From: Rostratula benghalensis
Lineage: Eukaryota > Chordata > Aves > Charadriiformes > Rostratulidae
Direction: 5' to 3'
NCBI GenBank assembly: GCA_013399305.1
Contig: VXAI01000021.1
Span: 7,840,794-7,904,793 of the forward strand
DNA length: 64,000 nucleotides
This document shows positions 55,401-64,000 of this stretch, in pieces. Within the stretch, counting starts at the first letter, position 1. Each line of letters opens with the position of its first letter. A model generated the notes under the pieces. The model was given only the letters and a program-made list of their open reading frames with translations. It did not search any database and was not told the origin of the DNA. A program made the translations under genes and the position numbers.

Positions 55401-58400
55401 TTTTTCCAGACTTCTAAAAATTCCTTTCTGCTAAGATCATGTGTTCTTTACAGTGTTATCAGGGAATTTATTTTTTTCCAAGACACTTGTCTTTTCTTAT
55501 CCCTTTGCCTGTGATGTTGAATTTCCTAGCGAGCATTATACTTGGCAAAATGTACAAGAACAGCATTCAGGTAATAACCATTCCCTTCATTACACTATGA
55601 GAACACTTCCTTTTTGATGCAGCTCTACATTAAAGGGAGGAGATGAGGGGGGCATACCTGTGACTTAATGATGGTTAGTCTTTCAATTTTAAACTGAACC
55701 CACATATGACAAACTCAGACAAGGATGTACCAGAATCATCCACATTGCACACATATTACACCATTCCATAGCACAGAGAACTTGATAGCTTCTTTGTAAC
55801 GTATCTGTATTGGTTTTACTGTGAACTACATTGTATTTTAAATGGGTTTTAATCTAAGCTTTATCATCAGAACACCATGATTGCTGGAAATTCAACAGTG
55901 CAGTTCACCTATAGAGTTTACGGCAATGATGTAGGAGATGGAACACTAGTCTCAGCAAGGCTCAAGCTCCCTTATCTCCTCCAATGATCTTCTGTTTTGA
56001 GGGAGGTGGTGGTGAGTAATGTTTGGGAGTTGTCCCGAGAATAGGCTCTGGATAAGCACAACAGAGCAGGTAGATGTGGTACAGTAACAAGCAAACTCCA
56101 AACCTTTTGGCTTTCCTGTCTGCCTTCAACTGTCTCCCAGCCAACCAAAGGACACAATGTCTTGTGGGGAGTGAACTCTAACACCTGAATGGAGAGTCTC
56201 AAGATCTGACACCTCCCATTTTTGCAGAATTTTCTCTCCAACTACTCTCTTCTCTCAAAGACTATTACTTGAGACTAGGCCCACTGGGCTCACAGTTCCT
56301 CTTCGCTCTGGGTGAGGCACTGCAGGGCATGGCAGAGCACTCAGACACAACTGTGGCATCACCTTAGTAGGTTTTTTTCCCATGCAAACAAAATGTTTTC
56401 CCATTAACAACATCAGTGCTGGAAGTAGTACAAAGGTAATGGCCGCTCTGAGTGAGCAAGTCTAAGGGCTCAAGAGTCACTGAGAGGAGACAAACAGGGC
56501 CATGGTTAATGGCCACGGGCTGTCAGGCAGACTCTCTCCATGTGTCCTGCTTTATGCCAGTGTGTTTTCTCAGCTCAAGAGGGGCTGCAACTACGCCCGC
56601 AAACTGTAGCGCCAAGGGAATAGGCACAAGCACAGTGGAGAAAGTTCGCTTTAAGATACTTGTATACTAACAGAAAGGAAGCATTAACCATGGGGATTAG
56701 CCATGATCTGAAGATGAAGCTGATAAAGCAGGAGACAGGGTAAAGGTTGAGAGAACTGCAGAGGAGAAGTCTTTTTTACCATCTCTGCTCAGACACATAA
56801 AAGAGCAGAGACAAAAGTCAGTGTTAATCAACTGGAAGCAGATGGAAAAGTATCCAAGAAAAAGAAAAGAACCCAGAGGACTGGACTGAGGAAAGCACAC
56901 AGTGTGCCCATTCATATGAATTCCTATTAATATGGCCGATAACCTGATAGGGAACCACTGAATGGTGGAAGGAGAGAAGAACATCAGACAATCCATGAAA
57001 TACTGAAAGACCAGAACTCTGTGTTCACATGGCTGGATAGTTATGACTGACCATTGCCAACATCAGAAGATACTGCACGCATTAGGCTTTCTCGGGTGTG
57101 CCTGTGAGACGCATGGGAAAGCTGTGGATGCAGCAATAGACAGATTTACAGATAAGAAAGATCTGTGAGCAGGTAGAGAGTTCAAGACCAGGGCTGCAGG
57201 TTCCCTGCGAGGGAGGTAGATAGAAGGTCAAAGGGAGCAAGGAGATAAGAGCCATGGAGACAGAGCTTCACAGTATGGACCTGTGAAGTGGTCTGTCATC
57301 TCCAGCAACCAGCTTTTCCTTACGAGAAGAGTGTGTGGTGGTAGGAGGCAGTGTGGTGTGCTTGTGTTTTCAAAACAGGGTGAACAGGGAAGTGGTGAGA
57401 CCAACAGCTCTCCAAACACACACTTATGGCTGAAAAAAAAACCCCAACACATCATCTGGAGCTTGTTTTTGGCTGCCTGATGACAAGGCAGAGAAGTATC
57501 TATGCGTAAGAAATGCAGTTACAAAGGAGATCTATGGACATTGATACCTGCACAATATAATTTAGAAATTTGTGCAGCGTGAAAGGTTTGCTACCCTCCT
57601 AGTCTCCCCAAAACAGGCATGTAACCATGTAATGAGGCAGCATCCCATTTCTTTAAAAAACAGAAGGAGAGGAATTCTGTATAATATTTAAGCTTTGTCT
57701 CTTCAAAGGTTAAACACAAAGCTGCTGTCCAGCCATTAGAATCATATCTGATGAGAAGCTGGGACACTGGGCTCAGAGTACGCACTGCTCAGCTCTGCTG
57801 AAAACTAGGAAACAGCCTTGGTACTGAGTGTGCACAGCACTACATCATAAATGAAGTGCCAGGCACACAGAGAGGCCACAGTAAGAGGCAAAAGAGTAGA
57901 AACTTCTCTCCACTAAGTGAACAAAAAAGCTTGAAAGAATGACCAAGATACAACCCAAACTGTCTTTAAAAGAAACATTCGTTCTTACTTCCTTTTACAG
58001 AATTTCAGGATTGTATCAATCCCTACAATAACAGGATTTAAGCTCCGTATGACAATGAAGTTGGGGGTTGTGCTTATACAAAGTACCACTTTGTGATCTG
58101 AACATCTGACAAAGTCCCTCAGCCAGAAGCCCTGGAGGCTTAGCCACGTTCCAACTCTTCTCCTCAAACCCCACAATGAAGCGGGGATGCCCAGGAGAAG
58201 GATATGGGCCTAAGACAACAGCTAGATCGTGAAGGATGCTGGTGCTTGCTTCTGCAATGCAATCTAATGTAGAGCAAGAGCATGGGGTGGCAGTGAGTCT
58301 CACCGTGCTTTGCTGTAGTCATTTCATGACTGCAGCATGTCTCAATCTGTTTACCTGCAAGTACTAGGTATAATCAGGTTAGATAAGACCATTACCATGG

Positions 58401-61400
58401 TACGTAACCTTTGGACTTTGGCTTGAGGCTCCTACTTTCCCTTCTGGAGAGAGCACATCATATTTCACTGTCTATTTTATTTCTTTCTCCTTTATTACAG
58501 CTGTGCTTAGTACCCTACACAGATTGATTTTCCTGGAGGCACAAACAAGCAGATAGAATCTAGAGGATGTTTAAATAAAGGGAATCATTGTCTTTGAATG
58601 GTCTTTGAATTAATAAATATATATAAAGATAAATAAGAAACATAGAGATATATAGGGGACATAGGTAGTACAAACTAATCATGACCCATCTGTCTGGTGT
58701 GCTCTGTTTATGTGTGTACTCAATGCTAGGATATCCTGGAAAGCAATAGGCCTCTGTTCTTCATCTTTCTGGACACACTTGGGATTCCAGCTGGGACATA
58801 GGTATTTGTCCACAATCTCAGGTGAGGGATGGATCCCTAGATAATACCTTGTGCCTAATAGGAAGAGTTTTCCCTAAAAGAATACCTAAAAGGCACAATC
58901 TGCCTTCCTGATTAACTGAATTTAAGGTGACAGAATATGCACTGTGACTGTAGCTCTCACTAATTAACACAAGGGAAAACAACTACCAATTTAAAAATGC
59001 TGGTGGCCTGCAGGCAGAGGGGCTCTGTTGTTTTTTTAGCTGACACTTCCACCTTCCCCCCCGCCCCCACCTAATATTCCTTCCAGCCATTGACCTTCCT
59101 TTGATCTGCTGTAAATCTTGAAGGTCATCTCCCTTCTACTTTCTAGCTCTGTGTTCAGAAAGAACAGCTATAGCATTCATCATGAAGGACTGTGAACAGC
59201 AACTCCTTCTGAGTGTCCATTGGTGATGGGCTGATTCCTTCCTGCCTAATTAACAGAATATTAAGTGGGATCCTCAGCACAAGGTGAGCAGAATTTGGTA
59301 ACATATTTGGTTTTCTCAGTTTTCTCTAGCACACAGTCTGAATATACAATGGAGAAATTTGTCCATCAACATAAATTAGGCACCCAGGTTGGCAAGATCT
59401 GATCCACCTAAGCAACTACTACAAAAACATACCCGTTTGTCCTTCTGTCTTTTCTCACTATGGTCTGGTTCAGCAACACGGTTTGGTACTTGGGAATAGC
59501 TTGTATCTACTGACTCAGTCTATATGTATTTTTAGAGAGCTACTAATGCATAAGCAAATGTAATACATTGTCTTTTGTCTTCCAAAGCTTCCTCTGTACC
59601 AGTAGCATGCTATCTGTCACTTTCAGTTGCTAAACAATTTAAACATTCAGCTCTGCTGAAAGCAAGGAAACTGTACCAGTTACCATAGCATATTGGCTTC
59701 AGCCAAGACAACAAAGTTAATGTTAAAAAACCCCAACCCTAACTTTTAGTTCTGTTTCAGGTCGATTGCTTATTTCTCTGTAATTCTCTGTATCACTGCC
59801 AATGCAGTTACCCGGCTTGGATCCGAGTTCTCTACCACCTGGCCTGCGTGATACCCAGTTGTCACATGGCACAGAAAATAACAGAGGTCCTGTCTCTCCT
59901 GGAGATCTCTATGTAATGCTGCAGGAGTACAAACAGAAATTGAAATCACCAATTTACTTCCAGCCTTGCTTTCAACTACCGTTGCAGGTAGATCACTGTA
60001 GGAGACAGACTTGTATTTTAGTCACTCAGACTATCCCAGTATTGCTCCCAGGAAGATCAAGGCTAACCACTGCAGGTACTGGCCTTGCAGGAGCTGCTCA
60101 GTAGCTTTGCCAGTCTGGGAATAGAGTTATGCTGCGATACATTGGCATGAGATGTTTTAAAAGCTGAGTGAGGCACCTCGATTGAATTACACAGTTCAAG
60201 GGAAACTAAGCATATAGAAACCATCTGACTCTCCACAAAGAAGTTATTACTCAAAACGTTTTTGTGCTTAGCAAATAATCTGATCTCCATTTACTGCTAA
60301 ATGTTTTTCCTTCTTTGAACTGAATTTCAGTGTATCCTTACATGAAGAACATCATGACGCAGATGCCTACAGCAAGTGCTGTTTAAAGCACTGTCCTTTA
60401 TTCCTGGAGACACTTCCAGGAAATGCGAAGCTGCAGTATAAAGCACCTCTGGCTTTATCACAGAGTCCCTCTTCTTTTTGCTCAGGGGATGACACTTGGC
60501 TAGACAGGATTTAGCCCAGCAGATCTCCCCCTCCCTCAGCCAGACAGGTGAGAGTCGTGCCTCACTGGAAAGCAGACGTGACATGGCCTGTAACCTTAAG
60601 GCAGAGCACAGCATTTTAGGAGAATTGTGAGGCACAAATCCAAAGACTAACTCCTTCACCTCCCAGAGGTGTGCCTTTCAACAGACATAGATAAACACCA
60701 AAGAGACAGATCCCTCTGTTGGTGTCAACACTCTAGAAATACATCTGTCCAAATTACACCCCAAAAGCTGGTGGGGATTTGTCCTGTTAAAAAATCCCAC
60801 CCTCAGGGAAGTGGGACATTTGTTCAGGCATATAGTTCATTCTCAAGGTGGCTGGCGAGTTGCCCTGGGCACTTTTTGTGCACCCTGAACATAGTCTTAC
60901 AAAGTAAAACATAAAATGGCATTTTTGTCTTTCTGAAGCACTGTCTAGGAATGGCCACTCGTGTTACCTTCCAAACTGGTGAGTGGTTAAATTCAGAAAG
61001 TTTTCCAGGCCCAGTGGTACCAGAACACTCAAGACAGGGTGGCAGCCATGTGGGGCAGCTTGCACAAGGGCACAGAATCTCACCATCATCTCTTAGTCAC
61101 ACATGTGAGATCTCTCAGCCACTCCACCCTGAGGCCCAGGGAGGCATCACTAGTTTTCCAGCTCTGCCTTTACTGAATAACTCAGCTAATAGCATCAGAT
61201 GAAGTAGTGATTTTCTGATGTTTGGCCAAGCTGCTAACATTGCCATTCTAGCACCTTTTAACAAGTACAGACAGGTCTGGGCATTAGTCATATTTCTACA
61301 AGTAGGGGTTTTTTATCTTTGCCTCTTTTTTCTTTTCTATCATCCATTTTACTGGGCTTCAAAGCCCTCAGTGGAAACAGATGTGCGAATGTTATAAAAT

Positions 61401-64000
61401 TACATTGCTAAATCGGGGCTTTTTTCTGACCTTATGCAAGTTGAATGTCAAAAGACACTACAGGCAGGAGGGCTAACTGTTCTGCAGTGAGCAAAGCTGC
61501 AATAAAGAATTACAGTCTGGGAACCAAGCACCTAGTCTTAGGGCATGCCTAAATTAAAACTGTCCTCCCAGCCCTAATTTAGGTTCCATGTATATACACA
61601 TTATTCTACAGAGTACACTCTCCAAATGGATGCTAGTGGGTTTTGTGGTACAGGTGAAATGACATGCTTTTCAACACTTTATCACATCTTCACTGGTCAG
61701 CATATTTAACTGTGTCACGGAAAAGGCCTTCATGGTATGTGAATACTTCAGAAGCATATATTTATTTTCCGGGGCTCCATTGAGCTGAAGTTCTGCCTGC
61801 AATTCTCAGCAAGGCTGTGCCACTCAGAAGTTTGTTTCAGTGAAGTTCACAGCATGAAAGCCTTATATGTCTCCTAGGCTTGAATTAAAGGGTGGTGCAC
61901 AAAAGGTTTCTGAAGAAATTCTTGCAACAAGCTCTGTTTCTTAGTAAAGTATTGGGCCACTACTTGAACTTGCCTATATCAGCTGATGTGTAAGAAGTGC
62001 TTCAAGCCTGCCAAAGTATCCCATTTTTTCTCTTTGTGAAAGTCACACTGACTTTTAGTCCAGGATGTGCTTGTTATGCATTAAGCAAATACAAATGAAA
62101 TAGCATTAAGGAACGGGAATGATCAGTTACAGATAGTAGAGCTGTGAAACTTGTTACTAGCACCCACCACTCCTGCGATGTGAGTGATTCTTGCCAAGCA
62201 GCCCAGGCACGGTACAGGGGGAGCAGGGCTCCGAGATGGCTTCTGAGCAGAGCACATCCCTGCCCACAGCCTGCGTGCTCCTTTGTGGCCAAACAGGCTG
62301 CAGCAAACGTGACAGCAGGGCTTGTGCTCGGCAGAGCAACAGATTGCAAAGCATCCGGTGATACTGGGGCCACGCTTATGTGGCAAAATGTGCGACGATA
62401 TGAAGAGGCGAGCTGCCTGCTGCACTACGGCAAAGCAGATTGCATAGCATTAGCTCTGGTGACAACAGGGCACTCATTGTGTGGGACAACAAGTCACACA
62501 GGGAATGTGCAAATGCGATTGGTTGGGCTCACTTAACATATGCACAGCAGAGTGACATATGGCAATTGGTGACTTTCCTGCCACAGATGCTGAAAGGCTT
62601 TGTTTCGGTACAGTGTGTGGTGCAGATCCAATACAGCGTTCCCCCTTTGGTGGGGAGCAGTCTGAGTGCCAGCAGCACTCTCCCCCACCTCCAGGCAACA
62701 CAGACTCCTGGTGCTGTGAGTGCTTCGAGCTGTGCCAACCAGACTTTCTGTTACTGAAATCCTACCCATCAGCCAAAGCCTGGGGCATGCTGAGAAATAT
62801 GTTTAAAGTAAAAACGTGATGGGGATGGATTCCCATTTCAACTCCTAGTGCCCTATGCATTTGAATTTCTCTTCACATATATACAATAACACAGCCTGAA
62901 ACAAACTATTTCTGAAAGTGTTTACTTTTTCATTAGAACCTTTGTTTTCAATAGTTTCTTTCTATTAATGATATAAACAATTACTAGGTTTATGATAAAT
63001 ATTATTTTTTTCAACTGTTAACCAAAAGTTTAAAATGAGGTTAAAAAGGACAAAGAAAAATTATGGCCATGGGACTGAGACCAAATGGAAAAGAGGTTCT
63101 ATCAGCTTGCTCATGCAGGAAAAATAAAATAAGGAAGAAGATTTTGAAATCCTGGCACAGGCTGTAGCTGTGCTCATCTGTGCAGAGCCATGCGAAGAAC
63201 ACAATCTGGTAACTACAGCACCAGACTAGGGCTAAGATACAGAGATCCAGTCTCATCTCTGCCACTGACAGCCTGCACGACCACAGGCAAATCACTTCAG
63301 CTCAACATGCTTCAGGAATAAAGACACGATTCTCACCCCAGTGCACTGCTCTGCAATTGCCTGCCGGCTGCAGAGTGGACGATGAGGTAGGAGCTGACCT
63401 TGCAACGCTGCATCATTTCACTTGGCCCACAGAAAACTCATCACACATTAACAGCATCCACTAAACTGAGGACACGGGCATCAAAATCTTTGCACCTTAT
63501 TTCCTCCTGCTGGCATGATCAGTCTTTGCTCGTTCCCTTGTCATTTTGTGTGTGCCTACGCTGAAGAGGAATCCAAATCTACATAGATTTAAAACACTTG
63601 GTATACACGCAGTCAGGGGCCAGCAACCAAAGCCACTTGATAGCTAAGTGCCACGTCTTGCAATGGGATAGGAGTTGATACAGACTCTGTCCTTCCCAGA
63701 ATTCTGCTTGACCAGACCATGGGATGTAGAACAACTAGGACATGGAGTTGGCAGCCACTGCCACTTTCCATACGAGAGCAGCTTCAGAGCTGCCCAGCTC
63801 AGAGCAGCTTTCTTTATGCTGCTTCTGTTTTTTAAGGGCCTGTGAGGGAAACGTTGCTTCGAACTGTGTGTGTGGAATAGCCATATTCTAAGTCAAGGGA
63901 CATAATATGAGTTGCTACTCCTGTGTTGCAGGAGCAAGAGGCAAAGCAACACCCATGAGTGCTGAGAACACTGGCTCTATAACTGCAAACCTCCAATCTA
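52431..64000. other. Intergenic DNA downstream of TEAD1
   Basis: Apart from one MIR-like remnant (about 63190-63330) I see no exon, RNA gene or intact mobile element. Short open frames occur on both strands (for example 62144-62536) without any recognisable domain. In human the next gene downstream is RASSF10 at some distance, with BMAL1 beyond, and neither is recognisable here. CpG-containing sequence at about 62150-62420 is mildly GC-rich but not a clear island. Confidence 0.75.
63190..63330 (+). repeat. MIR-type SINE remnant
   Basis: The run agatacagagatccagtctc, then atctctgccactgacagcct, then gcacgaccacaggcaaatca, then cttcagctcaacatgcttca follows the MIR core ('...aatcccagctctgccactgacctgctgtgtgaccttgggcaagtcacttcacctctctgtgcctca'). 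It includes the conserved tctgccactgac and gcaaatcacttca blocks. It is old and has lost its tRNA-like promoter. Confidence 0.65.

Noticed and set aside
52431..64000. Start of the next downstream gene (RASSF10 or another) in the last 11 kb
   Set aside because: No exon matching a Ras-association or other known domain, and no CpG-island promoter seen.

Overview
This window is a stretch of vertebrate (amniote) nuclear genome. It contains the 3' two-thirds of one gene, the TEA-domain transcription factor TEAD1 (TEF-1), read on the + strand. The coding exons translate to a protein nearly identical to human TEAD1. Small differences, such as P-S-V-T and A-P-I-S-G-F in the linker and an E for D in Q-R-D-P-E-S, match what I recall for chicken. 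Repeat density is low. The old repeats I can recognise are an antisense CR1 LINE fragment, MIR/L2/L3-like remnants and a sauropsid-type dispersed repeat with 'gacttcaatgg' motifs. No Alu, B1 or L1 is visible. A bird or another sauropsid is therefore the best reading; the species is not determinable.

Layout: 1-5411 is intron (the first coding exons and the promoter lie upstream of the window). The TEA domain is finished by the exon at 5412-5476 followed by one of two tandem look-alike exons, 8269-8331 or 8420-8482. A 12-nt microexon (V-T-S-M) lies at 16651-16662. The proline-rich linker is encoded at 17857-17991, 18182-18228, 19112-19173 and 21124-21248. The YAP/TAZ/VGLL-binding domain is encoded at 33037-33210, 44058-44198, 45616-45768 and 46582-46695, ending in TGA. 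A long 3' UTR of about 5.7 kb runs to a strong poly(A) signal at 52407. From about 52.43 kb to 64 kb I see only intergenic DNA with a MIR-like remnant near its end.

The protein built from the exons here corresponds to residues 69-426 of human TEAD1. The most interesting item is the pair of 63-nt exons encoding the DNA-recognition helix. They are 45/63 identical in DNA and 13/21 in protein, and only 88 nt apart. No usable branch-point A lies more than about 50 nt from the upstream donor, so splicing the two together should be sterically hindered. The choice removes or restores the serine known as the PKA target (S102 in human TEAD1). I found no second gene, RNA gene, mobile-element ORF or microbial-type system in the window. 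Most short open frames in it are chance.
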